From Ramlibacter lithotrophicus (GTDB lineage: Bacteria > Pseudomonadota > Gammaproteobacteria > Burkholderiales > Burkholderiaceae_C), in assembly GCF_012184415.1 (NCBI RefSeq), contig NZ_VTOX01000005.1, positions 1 to 64,000 on the forward strand: 64,000 bases of DNA, written 5' to 3'. The translations under genes were made by a program, and so were the position numbers. This document shows, piece by piece, positions 50,045-60,478 of this stretch. How positions within the stretch are numbered: position 1 is the stretch's first letter; each line of letters starts with the position of its first letter. Under the pieces are notes generated by a model that saw only the letters and a program-made list of their open reading frames with translations, was not told where the DNA came from and did no database searches.

Positions 50045-50120
50045 TGGCGACCCTACGGGGATTCGAACCCCGGTACTCACCGTGAAAGGGTGATGTCCTA
50101 GGCCTCTAGACGATAGGGTC
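50045..50120 (-). tRNA. tRNA-Glu (anticodon TTC)
   Basis: 76 bases with encoded CCA. Acceptor GACCCTA pairs with TAGGGTC; anticodon loop CCTTTCACG region gives TTC; T arm GGGGTTCGAATCCCC. Near gltX, whose enzyme charges it. Confidence 0.96.
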
Positions 50121-50149
50121 AAAACCTTGGACGAACCGATCGACAACCT

Positions 50150-50225
<76 letters not shown>

Positions 50226-50244
50226 GTCGGGTGTCGAGCCTCAA

Positions 50245-50273
50245 ATTATAGCGTGATTTTCCGGGCCGGTTGA
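50245..50273 (-). promoter_or_regulatory. Promoter of the tRNA operon
   Basis: A perfect TATAAT is read on the minus strand at 50250-50245, about 20 bases before the tRNA-Ala 5' end. With a 17-base spacer the -35 region would be TCAACC (50273-50268), a weak match to TTGACA. The placement fits a stable-RNA promoter. Confidence 0.55.
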
Positions 50274-50315
50274 GCATCGGACGATTCGACGCTCATTTTT
50301 TTCATCCATCCGCCG

Positions 50316-51725
50316 TCACGCCGCCTGCAGGCGCCGCAGCACCGCGTCGCGCCCGCACAGTTCCAGCACGGCATCGACCGACGGCGTCTGCGGCGTGCCC
50401 ATCACCAGCACCCGCACCGGCATCGCCAGTTGCGGCATCTTCAGGCCGGTGGCGCGCAGCACTTCCTTGATCGCTTCGCCGATGGCCTGCCGGTTCCACG
50501 GACAGGTCTCGAGCATCTTCGCGAGCATCCCGATCGCCGGCCGCACCTGCTCCGTGACGTGCTTCCCCACTTCTTCCACGGCTGGCTGCACCGGGCGGTA
50601 GAACTTCTCGGCCCAGTCGGCGAGCGCGACGGTCGTGTCGCAGCGGTCCTTGAACACGGCGCAGATCCGCGCGACATGGTCCTCGAAGATGCTCTCGACG
50701 CCGCGCTTCTTCAGCTGCTGCGCCACCAGCACCGCCAGCTGGTCGTCGGCCGTCATCCTGATGTGCTGCGCATTCACCCAGCGCAGCTTGGCCTCGTCGA
50801 ACTGCGCGGCGCTGCGGCCCAGGTGGTCGAGGTCGAACCATGAAATGAACTGCTCGCGGCTGAAGATCTCGTCGTCGCCGTGCGACCAGCCCAGGCGCGC
50901 CAGGTAGTTGACGACGCCGTCGGCCAGGAAGCCTTCTTCGCGGTACTGCGTCACCGGCTTGGCGCCGTTGCGCTTGCTCATCTTCTCGCCCTGCTCGTTC
51001 AGGACCGTGGGCAGGTGTGCGTACACCGGCGGCTCCTGCCCGAGCGCGCGGAAGATGTTGATCTGGCGCGGCGTGTTGTTCACGTGGTCGTCGCCGCGGA
51101 TCACGTGCGTGATCTTCATGTCGATGTCGTCGACCACCACGCAGAAGTTGTACGTGGGCGTGCCGTCGGGCCGGGCGATGACCAGGTCGTCGAGTTCGTC
51201 GTTGCTGATCTCGATGCGGCCCTTGACCTTGTCGTCCCATGCCACCACGCCGCCCTGCGGATTGCGGAAGCGCCAGACCGGCTGCACGCCTTCGGGCACC
51301 GGCGGCAGCGTCTTGCCTGCCTCCGGACGCCAGGTGCCGTCGTAACGCGGCTTCTCCTTGTTGGCCATCTGCCGCTCGCGCAGCGCATCCAGCTCCGCCA
51401 CGCTCATGTAGCAGGGGTAGACCAGCCCCTTGGCCTGCATCTGCGCGATCACCTCGCGGTAGCGGTCCATCCGCTGCATCTGGTAGTACGGGCCCTCGTC
51501 GGGATCGAGCCCGAGCCACGACATGCCTTCCAGGATGACGTCGACGGCGGCTTGCGTCGACCGCTCGAGGTCCGTGTCCTCGATGCGCAGGATGAAGTCG
51601 CCGCCGGTCGCGCGCGCGAAAGCCCACGGATAGAGCGCGGAGCGGATGTTGCCCAGGTGGATGAAGCCGGTCGGCGACGGTGCGAAGCGGGTGCGCACGC
51701 GCGCCCCGGTGGGAGTGGTGCTCAT
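50316..51725 (-). CDS. gltX: Glutamyl-tRNA synthetase
   Basis: 469 aa class I synthetase that charges tRNA-Glu. HIGH-type motif in [24 protein letters not shown]-type motif in [11 protein letters not shown]; the GluRS/GlnRS core segments [15 protein letters not shown] and [16 protein letters not shown] are present. Normal length. The ATG overlaps the metZ stop by four bases. The tRNA array, including tRNA-Glu, lies just downstream. Confidence 0.97.
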   Translation of the reverse strand: MSTTPTGARVRTRFAPSPTGFIHLGNIRSALYPWAFARATGGDFILRIEDTDLERSTQAAVDVILEGMSWLGLDPDEGPYYQMQRMDRYREVIAQMQAKGLVYPCYMSVAELDALRERQMANKEKPRYDGTWRPEAGKTLPPVPEGVQPVWRFRNPQGGVVAWDDKVKGRIEISNDELDDLVIARPDGTPTYNFCVVVDDIDMKITHVIRGDDHVNNTPRQINIFRALGQEPPVYAHLPTVLNEQGEKMSKRNGAKPVTQYREEGFLADGVVNYLARLGWSHGDDEIFSREQFISWFDLDHLGRSAAQFDEAKLRWVNAQHIRMTADDQLAVLVAQQLKKRGVESIFEDHVARICAVFKDRCDTTVALADWAEKFYRPVQPAVEEVGKHVTEQVRPAIGMLAKMLETCPWNRQAIGEAIKEVLRATGLKMPQLAMPVRVLVMGTPQTPSVDAVLELCGRDAVLRRLQAA

Positions 51726-52933
51726 AGAGTGTCCAGGCCGCGCGCGAGGTCGGCCTTCAGGTCGTCGAGGTGTTCCAGGCCCACCGCGACGCGGATCAGG
51801 CCCTGCCCGATGCCGGCGGCCTGCCGCTGTTCTTCCTTCAGGCGGCCGTGCGAGGTCGTTGCCGGATGCGTGATGGTGGTCTTGGTGTCGCCCAGGTTGG
51901 CGGTGATGCTGACGATGCGCGTGTGGTCGATGACGTGGAACGCATTGCGGCGCAGCGCCTCGGGTCCATCGCCTTGCACGTCGAAGGAGACGACGGCCCC
52001 GCCCTGCCCCGACTGCTGGCGCATGGCCAGTTCATGTTGCGGATGCGATGGCAGGCCCGGATAGTAGACGCGCGCCACCTTCGGCTGCGCCTCGAGCCAG
52101 CGCGCGAGTTCGAGCGCACTGGCGCATTGCGCCTGCATGCGGATGCCCAGCGTCTCCATGCCCTTCAGCACCACCCACGCGTTGAACGGCGACAGCGCCA
52201 TGCCGGCGGTGCGCACCACTGGATCGAACACGTCGCGGATGTACTTCGCCGGGCCGCAGATGGCGCCGGCCAGCACTCGCCCCTGGCCGTCGAGGTACTT
52301 GGTGCCGGAGTGGATGATCAGGTCGGCGCCGAGTTCGGCCGGCCGCTGCAGGGCCGGCGTGCAGAAGCAGTTGTCCACCACCAGCAGCGCGCCGACCGAA
52401 TGCGCGAGTTCCGCCAGCGCGGCGATGTCGCACACGTCCGTCAGCGGATTGGTCGGCGTCTCGGCGAACAGCAGTTTCGTGTCCGGCCGCAGCGCCGCGC
52501 GCCACTCACCGACGTCGGTCTGCGACACGAACGTGGTCTGCACGCCGAACTTGCCGAACTCGCGGCCGATCAGGTTGAGCGTCGAGCCGAACACGGAGCG
52601 CGAGCACACGACGTGGTCGCCCGCCTTCAGCAGCCCCATGCACAACATGAGGATCGCGCCCATGCCGCTCGACGCGCCGATCGCGGCTTCGGTGCCTTCC
52701 AGCGCCGCCAGTCGGTGCTCGAAGGCGGTCACCGTCGGATTGGAGGTACGCGAGTAGGTGTAGCCTTCCTCGGTGCCGGCGAAGCGGCGCGCGGCGGTCT
52801 CGGCGTCCGGCTGCACGAAGCTGGAGCTGAGGTACAGCGCCTCGGAGTTCTCGCCGTACTGGCTCGGTTCGATGCCGGCACGCACCGCCAGGGTCTCGCG
52901 GTGCAGGCCGGGGGGAAGCTTTCTCTCGGTCAT
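51722..52933 (-). CDS. metZ: O-succinylhomoserine sulfhydrylase
   Basis: 403 aa PLP-dependent Cys/Met metabolism enzyme that joins sulfide to O-succinylhomoserine to give homocysteine. [24 protein letters not shown] is the MetZ-type N-terminus; [20 protein letters not shown] and the PLP lysine in [17 protein letters not shown] follow. Cystathionine gamma-synthase and beta-lyase are relatives; the [14 protein letters not shown] opening favours MetZ. Ten bases separate it from purF. Confidence 0.93.
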   Translation of the reverse strand: MTERKLPPGLHRETLAVRAGIEPSQYGENSEALYLSSSFVQPDAETAARRFAGTEEGYTYSRTSNPTVTAFEHRLAALEGTEAAIGASSGMGAILMLCMGLLKAGDHVVCSRSVFGSTLNLIGREFGKFGVQTTFVSQTDVGEWRAALRPDTKLLFAETPTNPLTDVCDIAALAELAHSVGALLVVDNCFCTPALQRPAELGADLIIHSGTKYLDGQGRVLAGAICGPAKYIRDVFDPVVRTAGMALSPFNAWVVLKGMETLGIRMQAQCASALELARWLEAQPKVARVYYPGLPSHPQHELAMRQQSGQGGAVVSFDVQGDGPEALRRNAFHVIDHTRIVSITANLGDTKTTITHPATTSHGRLKEEQRQAAGIGQGLIRVAVGLEHLDDLKADLARGLDTL

Positions 52934-52943
52934 GGCAGGCGGG

Positions 52944-54452
52944 TCAGGCGTCCTGCGCGTTGGGCAGCGCCAGGCGCGAACTGTTTTCCTCGAGCGGATC
53001 TTCCTGGCCGACGCGCGCCTCGTTGATCTTCGCGATGTCGTCGGGGTTGATGTCGCCGGTGATGTAGACGCCGTCGAAGCAGGAAGCCTCGAAGCCGTCG
53101 AGCTTCGGGTTGAGCGAGCCGATCGCCTTCTTCATGCCCTCGACGTCCTGGTAGATCAGCGCGTCGCAGCCGATGATCTCGCGCACCTCCTCGATCGTGC
53201 GGCCATGCGCCACCAGCTCGCGGCCGGTCGGCATGTCGATGCCGTACACGTTGGGGTAGCGCACCGGCGGCGCGGCGCTGGCCAGGTACACCTTGCGCGC
53301 GCCGGCGTCGCGCGCCATCTGCACGATCTCCTGGCTGGTGGTGCCGCGCACGATCGAGTCGTCGACCAGCAGCACGTTGCGGCCCTTGAACTCGCTGGCG
53401 ATCGCGTTGAGCTTCTGCCGCACCGAGCGCTTGCGCACGCCCTGCCCCGGCATGATGAAGGTGCGACCGACGTAGCGGTTCTTCACGAACCCCTCGCGGT
53501 ACGGGATGCCGGTCAGCTGCGCCAGCTGCATGGCGCTGGGCCGGCTCGACTCGGGAATCGGGATCACGACGTCGATCTCGTTGGGCGGCACGGTGGAGAT
53601 GACGCGCTTGGCCAGCGCCTCGCCCAGGTTCAGGCGGGCCTGGTACACCGAGATGCCGTCCAGCACCGAATCCGGACGGGCGAGGTAGACGTACTCGAAG
53701 ATGCACGGCTGCAGGGTGGGGGCGTCGGCGCATTGCTGGCTGTGGACCTGGCCCTGCAGGTCGATGAACACCGCTTCCCCGGGCGCGACGTGCCGCTCCA
53801 GCGCGTGGCCCGTGCCCTCCAGCGTCACCGATTCGCTCGCGACCATCACCGTGCCGTCCTTGCCGCGGCCGATCGACAGCGGGCGGATGCCGAAGGGGTC
53901 GCGGAAGGCCAGCACGCCGTGGCCGGCGATCAGCGCGATGACGGCATACGAGCCCCGGATGCGACGGTGCACGTTGCGCACGGCCTCGAACACTTCCTCC
54001 GGCTTGAGCGGGAGCCCGCGCGTGGTCTTCTCGAGTTCATGCGCGAAGACGTTCAGCAGCACCTCGGAGTCGCTCTCGGTGTTGATGTGCCGGTGGTCGG
54101 TCGAGAACAGCTCCGCGCGCAGCGCCTGCGCGTTGGTCAGGTTGCCGTTGTGCACCAGCACGATGCCGAACGGCGCGTTGACGTAGAACGGCTGGGCCTC
54201 CTCCTCGCTGTAGGCGTTGCCGGCGGTCGGATAGCGCACCTGGCCCAGGCCGACGTTGCCTGGCAGCGCGCGCATGTTGCGCGTGCGGAACACGTCCCGC
54301 ACCATGCCCTTGTCCTTGTGCATGAAGAACTTGCGGCCACGCTGCGTGACGATGCCGGCCGCATCCTGGCCGCGATGCTGCAGCAGCAGCAAGGCGTCGT
54401 AGATCAGCTGGTTGACGGGGGCGCTGCTGACAACGCCGACGATTCCACACAT
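52944..54452 (-). CDS. purF: Amidophosphoribosyltransferase
   Basis: 502 aa. First step of de novo purine synthesis, making phosphoribosylamine from PRPP and glutamine. The catalytic Cys is residue 2 (MCGIVGVVS), with no propeptide. The glutamine site shows LQHRGQDAAGI and GQVRYPTAGNAYSEEAQ-like residues (GNAYSEEEAQPF). The PRPP motif is VLLVDDSIVRGTTS. The purF-cvpA order is conserved in proteobacteria. Confidence 0.98.
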   Translation of the reverse strand: MCGIVGVVSSAPVNQLIYDALLLLQHRGQDAAGIVTQRGRKFFMHKDKGMVRDVFRTRNMRALPGNVGLGQVRYPTAGNAYSEEEAQPFYVNAPFGIVLVHNGNLTNAQALRAELFSTDHRHINTESDSEVLLNVFAHELEKTTRGLPLKPEEVFEAVRNVHRRIRGSYAVIALIAGHGVLAFRDPFGIRPLSIGRGKDGTVMVASESVTLEGTGHALERHVAPGEAVFIDLQGQVHSQQCADAPTLQPCIFEYVYLARPDSVLDGISVYQARLNLGEALAKRVISTVPPNEIDVVIPIPESSRPSAMQLAQLTGIPYREGFVKNRYVGRTFIMPGQGVRKRSVRQKLNAIASEFKGRNVLLVDDSIVRGTTSQEIVQMARDAGARKVYLASAAPPVRYPNVYGIDMPTGRELVAHGRTIEEVREIIGCDALIYQDVEGMKKAIGSLNPKLDGFEASCFDGVYITGDINPDDIAKINEARVGQEDPLEENSSRLALPNAQDA

Positions 54453-54480
54453 TTGATGCTCTCGTTGGCAGCGGCGGCCT

Positions 54481-54987
54481 TCAGCCGTCCCGCTCGCCCG
54501 GAAGGTAACGCCCGAACTGCTCGGGCAACATGGGTTTCAAGCCCTTCAGCACCGCCAGCGACCACTGGGCGCCGGTCGCCTCGGTCCACCAGCCGGCCCT
54601 GCGCGCCGGCGACATGTTGATCACGATCGCCACCACCAGCAGCAGCACGGCGCCGCGCAGCAGCCCGAACAGCGCGCCCAGCCCGCGATCGATCGGCCGC
54701 AGGCCCACCGAGTCGACCAGCTTCTTGGTGAGCCACGCCAGCAGCCCGCCGGCGAACACCACCACGATGAACACCGCCACAAAGCCTACCGCATACCGGC
54801 CCGCCTCGGGTGCGCGCTCGACGGGCAGCAGGGCTGCCGCATCCGGTGCCAGCCACTGCGCCACGACGAACGCCGCGATCCAGCTCAGCACCGACAGCAC
54901 CTCGTAGACCAGCCCCCGCCACGCCCCCACCAGGAAGGAGACGGCGAGCACGGCGACGAACACCCAGTCGAGCGGCGCGAGGTCCAA
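54481..54987 (-). CDS. cvpA: CvpA-family membrane protein
   Basis: 168 aa with four hydrophobic helices. Opening LDWVFVAVLAVSFLVGAWRGLVYEVLSVLSW is the CvpA signature, as is LRPIDRGLGALFGLLRGAVLL. Linked to colicin V production and envelope homeostasis in Escherichia coli. It precedes purF, as usual. Confidence 0.94.
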   Translation of the reverse strand: MDLAPLDWVFVAVLAVSFLVGAWRGLVYEVLSVLSWIAAFVVAQWLAPDAAALLPVERAPEAGRYAVGFVAVFIVVVFAGGLLAWLTKKLVDSVGLRPIDRGLGALFGLLRGAVLLLVVAIVINMSPARRAGWWTEATGAQWSLAVLKGLKPMLPEQFGRYLPGERDG

Positions 54988-54995
54988 GGCGCGCC

Positions 54996-55739
54996 TTACA
55001 GCGTGAGGATGGCGGCCGGCATGTCCAGGCCCTTGATCTTGCTGGCCGCCTTGTCCGCGTCGGCCCGGCTCGGAAACGGCCCGACCCGCACGCGGATGCG
55101 CTTGCCGGCCTTGGTCTCGGCCACGTTGGTGTAGGTCTTGAGGCCGGCGCGCTCCAGGCGCGCCCTCGCCTCGCGGGCCTTGTCGGGGTCGGCGAAGGCG
55201 CCTACCTGCACCACGAAGCGGCCATCCGCCGCGGCTTCCGCGGCCGCCTTGCCTTCCAGCAACGCCTTGGCGCGGGTCGCATCGGCCGGCGGCTCGGCCT
55301 TCGCCGCGGCCGGCCTGGGCTCGGGCTTGGGCTCCGGCTTGGGCGTCGCCACCGCTTCCGGCTTCGGAGCGGCAGGGGCGGGCGCTTCCGCCTTCGGCGC
55401 GGGCGCTGGCGCAACGGGCACCGGCGCCACGCCCGCCGTGCCGGCGACGCCGGCCGCCGGGCTGACCTTGCCGCTGGCAACGGGGGCCGACGGCGCGGGC
55501 CGTGCCGGGACCGGCAGCGGCGCCGCCTTGTTGCGATCCGGGATCTCGATCGGGATGTCCACCGGGATCGGGCGCGGCTGCGTGTCGAACAGCAACGGAA
55601 AGCCGACCACGCCGGCCAGCACCAGCACCGTGGCGCCGATCAGGCGATGGCGCGCGCGCCGCCGCATCGCTTCGATGCTTTCCGGCTGGCGCGCCGCCGA
55701 CGTGGCTTCCCCTGCGGTGCGGAACTTGAAGAAAGCCAT
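54996..55739 (-). CDS. SPOR-domain membrane protein (DedD/FtsN-like)
   Basis: 247 aa from the ATG at 55739 (MAFFKFRT). A single membrane helix lies at about 33-50 (LIGATVLVLAGVVGFPLLF), then a Pro/Ala/Lys-rich periplasmic linker. The C-terminal SPOR domain spans about 172-247 (RFVVQVGAFADPDKAREARARL), binding denuded septal peptidoglycan. Between folC and cvpA, the usual burkholderial position. Confidence 0.92.
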   Translation of the reverse strand: MAFFKFRTAGEATSAARQPESIEAMRRRARHRLIGATVLVLAGVVGFPLLFDTQPRPIPVDIPIEIPDRNKAAPLPVPARPAPSAPVASGKVSPAAGVAGTAGVAPVPVAPAPAPKAEAPAPAAPKPEAVATPKPEPKPEPRPAAAKAEPPADATRAKALLEGKAAAEAAADGRFVVQVGAFADPDKAREARARLERAGLKTYTNVAETKAGKRIRVRVGPFPSRADADKAASKIKGLDMPAAILTL

Positions 55740-55761
55740 GAAACCCTTGGCCTGGCGGCGC

Positions 55762-57051
55762 TTAGCTCGCAAGATGTTTGGCTTGAAGGCGGGGCACGCC
55801 GTCCCGCAGGACGCCGCCCACCGTGTGGAACGATCCGAAGACGATGATTCTATCAGTGGGGTTCGCGGCGGCCACCGCGGCGGCGAACGCCTCCATGGGG
55901 CTCGCGTGGATGCTCACCGGCACCTTGGAAGCGGGCTGCTGCGCCTGCCAGCGGGCGGCCAGTCCCTGCGCCGTTTCGGCCCGCGCGATCGGCAGGTCGG
56001 TGAAATACCAGCGGTCCACCAGCAGGCCGATCTTGCGGAACATCGCCTCCAGGTCCTTGTCCGCCATCGCGCCGAACACCGCATGCGTGGCCGGATAGAA
56101 GCCTTGTGCGTCCAGGTTGGCCGTGAGCGCCGCCACCGAGTGCGGGTTGTGCGCGACGTCCAGCACCAGGACCGGCTGCCCCGGCACCACCTGGAAGCGC
56201 CCGGGCAGTTCCACCATCGCCAGGCCGTTGCGGACCGCCTGCGCCGTCACGGGAATGCGCGAGCGCAGCGACTCCAGCGCCGCCAGCGCGCCCGACGCGT
56301 TGATCAACTGGTTGGCGCCGCGCAGCGCCGGGTACGCCAGGCCGGCATACCGGCGGCCGCGCCCGGCCCAGGCCCACTGCTGCTGGTCGCCGGAGAAGTT
56401 GAAGTCGTGCCCCAGCCGCCAGAGGTCCGCGTCGATCTCCTTGGCCCGGTCGATCACGCTTTGCGGCGGGACCGGGTCGCTGACGATGGCGGGCCGGCCG
56501 GTGCGCAGGATGCCCGCCTTCTCGGCACCGATCGTCTCGCGGTCCGGCCCCAGGTGGTCCATGTGGTCGAGGTCCACGCTGGTGATGACGGCGCAGTCGG
56601 GATCGATGACGTTCACGGCGTCCAGCCGCCCGCCGAGCCCCACTTCCAGGATCGCCAGGTCCAGCGGCGCGGCGGCCATCAGGCTCAGGATCGCCAGCGT
56701 CGTGAACTCGAAGTAGGTCAGCGCGACGTCCTGGCGCGCCGCTTCCACCCGCTCGAAGTGCGGCACGAGGGCGGCGGCCTCGACGATCTCGCCGTGGATG
56801 CGGCAACGTTCCTCGAAGTGCACCAGGTGCGGCGACGTGTACACCCCCGTGCGGTACCCCGCCTGCAGCGCGATCGCTTCCAGCATGGCGCAGGTGGAGC
56901 CCTTGCCGTTGGTGCCGGCCACCGTGATCACCGGGCAGGTGAAGGCGAGCTGCAGGCGCTGCGCGACGGCGCGGACGCGGTCCAGGCCCAGTTCGATGGT
57001 CTTCGGGTGCAGGCGCTCGCAGTGCGCGAGCCAGTCGGCGAGGGTGTCCAT
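55762..57051 (-). CDS. folC: Folylpolyglutamate/dihydrofolate synthase
   Basis: 429 aa. Adds glutamate to dihydropteroate and folates. Mur-ligase-like P-loop VAGTNGKGSTCAMLEAIAL, GVYTSPHLVHFEERCRI, LEVGLGGRLDAVN, DHLGPDRETIGAEKAGILR and LVLDVAHNPHS are all FolC signatures. ATG at 57051 (MDTLADWL) is the start of the conserved region. Confidence 0.97.
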   Translation of the reverse strand: MDTLADWLAHCERLHPKTIELGLDRVRAVAQRLQLAFTCPVITVAGTNGKGSTCAMLEAIALQAGYRTGVYTSPHLVHFEERCRIHGEIVEAAALVPHFERVEAARQDVALTYFEFTTLAILSLMAAAPLDLAILEVGLGGRLDAVNVIDPDCAVITSVDLDHMDHLGPDRETIGAEKAGILRTGRPAIVSDPVPPQSVIDRAKEIDADLWRLGHDFNFSGDQQQWAWAGRGRRYAGLAYPALRGANQLINASGALAALESLRSRIPVTAQAVRNGLAMVELPGRFQVVPGQPVLVLDVAHNPHSVAALTANLDAQGFYPATHAVFGAMADKDLEAMFRKIGLLVDRWYFTDLPIARAETAQGLAARWQAQQPASKVPVSIHASPMEAFAAAVAAANPTDRIIVFGSFHTVGGVLRDGVPRLQAKHLAS

Positions 57052-57079
57052 CCCCCGATTGTCTCCCGGGCAGCGCCCG

Positions 57080-57631
57080 CTATCGCCCTTCGCCGCGCGC
57101 CCCGGGTGGCCGGTTCGCGCCGCCCGGCTGCTGCTGCGGCCACTGCGCGCCATAGGGCTCCAGGGCCCGGCACGGCCCCAGCACGGTGAGTGCGATCACG
57201 GCCTGCCGCATACCGGCGGCGGAGCGGAACCGGTCGGCCTTGCGGGCGGTAGTGGCGGCGGCCGTCCGGATGTTGGAGGCTGCCGTCGGCGCGCCCGCCA
57301 CCGTCGGGCGCGGGGCCCGGGTCGCCACCGGCGGCGTCCACGGCGGCAACGCAGCCGCTTCCGGACGCGCGGGCGCCTCGCGCCAGTCCGGCGGAATTTC
57401 CGGCGGCGGCACCGCCACGGCCGGCCCGCGGCCCCATGAAGTGTCAGGCACCGGGCCGGCTTGCACCGGCACCGGGGTGGCGAGCGGCTCGACCTCCACC
57501 GGCACGGACATCGCCTTCATGCGTTCTTCACGGCGGCGCCGGTCGCGCTGCTGCCGCCAGGCCGTGAACGCGAACATCGCGCCGAAGACCAGCAGGAACC
57601 ACAGGAACTCCGACAGCCCGGTGAAGTTCAC
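57080..57631 (-). CDS. Membrane-anchored protein of unknown function
   Basis: 183 aa. One N-terminal helix (LSEFLWFLLVFGAMFAFTAW), then an Arg-rich stretch (RQQRDRRRREER) and a low-complexity Pro/Ala region. It stops four bases before the floA stop side, so it follows floA on the same strand by four bases. No conserved catalytic motif. Because of its composition the C-terminal part may not be folded. Confidence 0.62.
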   Translation of the reverse strand: MNFTGLSEFLWFLLVFGAMFAFTAWRQQRDRRRREERMKAMSVPVEVEPLATPVPVQAGPVPDTSWGRGPAVAVPPPEIPPDWREAPARPEAAALPPWTPPVATRAPRPTVAGAPTAASNIRTAAATTARKADRFRSAAGMRQAVIALTVLGPCRALEPYGAQWPQQQPGGANRPPGARGEGR

Positions 57632-57635
57632 GGCG

Positions 57636-58610
57636 TCAACCCCGGGGCGGCTTGGCCGGGCCGCCGTCGGTGGCGGCGATGCCGGTGCGCATGTCGGTGT
57701 CGGCCTGCAGGTTCTTCATGCGGTAGTAGTCCATGATGCCGAGGTTGCCCTCGCGGAACGCCTCGGCCATCGCGCGCGGCACCTCAGCCTCGGCCTCCAC
57801 GACACGCGCCCGCATCTCCTGTTCGAGCGCGACCGCCATGGCGCGCCGTTCCTCGGCCTTCGCCTGGGCGATCTGCTTGTCGGCGTCGGCCTGGTCGATC
57901 TGCAGCTTGGCGCCGATGTTGGCGCCGACGTCGACGTCGGCGATGTCGATGGACAGGATCTCGTACGCCGTACCCGCGTCCAGCCCGCGGCTGAGGATGT
58001 TCTTCGAGATGTGGTCCGGATTCTCCAGCACGCTCTTGTGGTTGGCCGCCGAGCCGATGGTGCTGACCATGCCTTCGCCCACGCGGGCGATGATGGTTTC
58101 CTCGCCGGCACCGCCGACCAGGCGGTCGATGTTGGTACGCACCGTGATGCGCGAGACCACGATCAGCTGGATGCCGTCCTTGGCGACGGCCGCGATGCGC
58201 GGCGTCTCGATCACCTTGGGCAGCACCGACATCTGCACCGCCTCCAGCACGTCGCGGCCGGCCAGGTCGATCGCCGCGGCCCGCTTGAACGGCAGCGGGA
58301 TGCTGGCCTTGTCGGCCGAAATCATCGCGTTGACCACCCGCACCACGTTGCCGCCGGCCAGGAAGTGTGCCTCCAGGTCGTTGAGCGGTATGTCGATGCC
58401 CGCCTTCACGGCACTGATGCGGGCAGTGACGATGGTGTGCGGCGGCACCCGGCGCAGCCGCATCGCGATCAGCGTGAACAGCCCCACGTAGGCGCCCGAG
58501 GCCCAGGCGGCGATCCACAGCGGCACCGGCACCAGATACAGCAGCAGCGCCAGGAAGGCAATCACCACCACCAGCAGCCCGAAGCCGCCGACCAGACCGG
58601 TCTCGATCAT
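57636..58610 (-). CDS. floA: Flotillin-like protein FloA
   Basis: 324 aa. An N-terminal membrane hairpin ([22 protein letters not shown]) precedes the SPFH domain ([28 protein letters not shown]). The flotillin coiled coil follows, rich in Ala-Glu repeats ([18 protein letters not shown]). Organises membrane microdomains. Overlaps the nfeD stop by four bases; the floA-nfeD pair is typical. Confidence 0.95.
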   Translation of the reverse strand: MIETGLVGGFGLLVVVIAFLALLLYLVPVPLWIAAWASGAYVGLFTLIAMRLRRVPPHTIVTARISAVKAGIDIPLNDLEAHFLAGGNVVRVVNAMISADKASIPLPFKRAAAIDLAGRDVLEAVQMSVLPKVIETPRIAAVAKDGIQLIVVSRITVRTNIDRLVGGAGEETIIARVGEGMVSTIGSAANHKSVLENPDHISKNILSRGLDAGTAYEILSIDIADVDVGANIGAKLQIDQADADKQIAQAKAEERRAMAVALEQEMRARVVEAEAEVPRAMAEAFREGNLGIMDYYRMKNLQADTDMRTGIAATDGGPAKPPRG

Positions 58611-59977
58611 GTTCCACTCCTGCCAGGCGCTTGCGCGCGTTTCACGACGATGCGATTGCCGTCCACCCGCGTCACCAGGACCGGTGTTCCCGCCTCGATG
58701 AGTTCCCCGTCCGACACCACGTCGACCCGCCGGCCCTCGATCTCGGCGATGCCGGCCGGGTGCAACATGGACCAGGCGGTGCCCGACTTGCCGAGCCAGT
58801 GCGCGTCGTCCTGCGGCGGCGAGGCGTAGCCCTGGCCCGCGGCCAGTTCCGTCTCCAGCACCAGCTTGCGCCCGAGGGGCGACTTCGCCATGAATCGCAG
58901 CAGGAACAGGCTGGCGAGCAGCGCGACGAGCAGCGAGAACACGACCCGCCCGGCCACCACCATCAGCATCTGGGCGCTGTTGCCCGAGCCAAGCATGCTC
59001 AAGGCGATACCGGTCACCAGCGCCGCGATGCCCAGCGCCCCGGCGATGCCGAACCCGGGGATCACGAAGAGCTCCAGCACCAGCAGCACCAGCCCCGCGA
59101 CGACCAGCAGCATTTCCTCCCAGCCGGCCAGCTGCACGATCCAGTGGCCCCACAGGAACAGCGCGAGGCTGGCGAGGCCCAGCACGCCGGCGGCGCCGAA
59201 GCCGGGTGTACGCAGTTCGAGCACGATGCCCAGCATGGCCACGGTGACGAGCAGCGAGCTGACGAGCGGGTGCGTCAGCAGCCGCACGACGCCTTCGGCC
59301 CAGTTGGGCGCCGTGCGCCGCACCTGCGCGCCCGCCAGCCCGGCTTGCCGCAGCACCTCCTCGAGCGTTTCCGCGCGGCCGTCCGCCAGCTTGTGCGCGA
59401 TCGCCTCGTCGGTCGTCAGCGTCAGCAGCTTGCCCTTGTCGACCAGGCCCGGGATGACGACGTCGGCGTCGACCATCGCCTCGGCCAGCAGCGGCGGCCG
59501 CCGCCGGCTCTCCGCCGTCGCGCGGAACTCCTTGCGCACGTAGGAGACGGTCTTCTCCTCCACCGGCAGCATCCCGCCGCCGCCTTGCCCGATCTGCACC
59601 GGCGTGGCCGCGCCTATCGTGCCGCCGCCGCTCATGACAATGCGCTCGGCCGCCAGCGCGATGAGGGCGCCAGCGGAGATCGCCCGCTTGTTGACGAAGG
59701 CAATGGTCGGCACGGAAGTCGTGAGCAGCGCATCGCGGATCTGCACGGCGGCGTCCACCCGGCCGCCGAAGGTGTTGATCTCCAGCACCACGGCCGCAGC
59801 CCTGGCCGCCGCCGCTTCGCGCAGCACCCGCTGCACGTACGGCGCCAGCCCGAGGTCGATCACCCCTTCGATCTGCGCCACGTACACCACGCGCCGCGGC
59901 TCCTGCGCCTGCAGCGCCGCGAGCAACGCCAGCAGCAGCAGCGAAAGCAGCAACCTGGAGCGCCGGAGGAGGCTCAT
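58607..59977 (-). CDS. NfeD-family membrane serine protease (ClpP class)
   Basis: 456 aa. A signal/anchor helix, then a ClpP-class protease domain ([33 protein letters not shown]; catalytic Ser in [14 protein letters not shown]). Five or six membrane helices cover about 235-375. A C-terminal OB-fold NfeD domain carries [20 protein letters not shown]. Paired with floA. The ATG at 59977 lies 50 bases from the divergent ArsC-like start. Confidence 0.94.
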   Translation of the reverse strand: MSLLRRSRLLLSLLLLALLAALQAQEPRRVVYVAQIEGVIDLGLAPYVQRVLREAAAARAAAVVLEINTFGGRVDAAVQIRDALLTTSVPTIAFVNKRAISAGALIALAAERIVMSGGGTIGAATPVQIGQGGGGMLPVEEKTVSYVRKEFRATAESRRRPPLLAEAMVDADVVIPGLVDKGKLLTLTTDEAIAHKLADGRAETLEEVLRQAGLAGAQVRRTAPNWAEGVVRLLTHPLVSSLLVTVAMLGIVLELRTPGFGAAGVLGLASLALFLWGHWIVQLAGWEEMLLVVAGLVLLVLELFVIPGFGIAGALGIAALVTGIALSMLGSGNSAQMLMVVAGRVVFSLLVALLASLFLLRFMAKSPLGRKLVLETELAAGQGYASPPQDDAHWLGKSGTAWSMLHPAGIAEIEGRRVDVVSDGELIEAGTPVLVTRVDGNRIVVKRAQAPGRSGT

Positions 59978-60026
59978 GCGGCGGAGTGTAGGGCCTGGCC
60001 GGGGGCGGCGCTCTATGATTCCGCGC

Positions 60027-60383
60027 ATGACGACGACCCTGTACGGAATCTCCAACTGCGACACGGTGAAGAAGGCGCGGGCCTGGCTGGCCAGCCACGG
60101 CGTCGAGCACCAGTTCCACGATTTCCGCAAGGAAGGCGTGCCGCAGCCGCAGCTCGACGAATGGCTGCGGGACTTCGGCTGGGAGAAAGTGGTGAATCGC
60201 CAGGGCACCACCTGGCGCAAGCTCGACGCCGCGCAGCAGGCGGGCGTCAGGGACGACGCCAGCGCGCGCCGCTTCGTGCTGGCGCATCCCAGCGCCATCA
60301 AGCGGCCGGTGGTCGAGTGGGCCGGTGGGCACCGCACCATCGGCTTCGATCCGGCGGCGTGGGCGTTGGCCGCCGGGCAATGA
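60027..60383 (+). CDS. ArsC/Spx-family thioredoxin-fold protein (YffB type)
   Basis: 118 aa. [22 protein letters not shown] contains the single redox Cys of the ArsC family; [13 protein letters not shown] and IKRPVVEW follow. The YffB group is GSH-dependent in studied cases, with the role in arsenate resistance doubtful. No ars operon is nearby, so it is a housekeeping paralogue. Confidence 0.93.
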   Translation: MTTTLYGISNCDTVKKARAWLASHGVEHQFHDFRKEGVPQPQLDEWLRDFGWEKVVNRQGTTWRKLDAAQQAGVRDDASARRFVLAHPSAIKRPVVEWAGGHRTIGFDPAAWALAAGQ

Positions 60384-60478
60384 ACCCGGCACTTTTACCG
60401 CCGCTTTACCCGAAAGCGACGGGGCGGGCCCCCCGCCTGCCTAGAATTTCCAGGAACGGGATCAACGAAGGAGCGGCG

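Noticed and set aside
52934-52943. SAM or other riboswitch before metZ
   Set aside because: Only ten bases lie between purF and metZ; there is no room for a leader.
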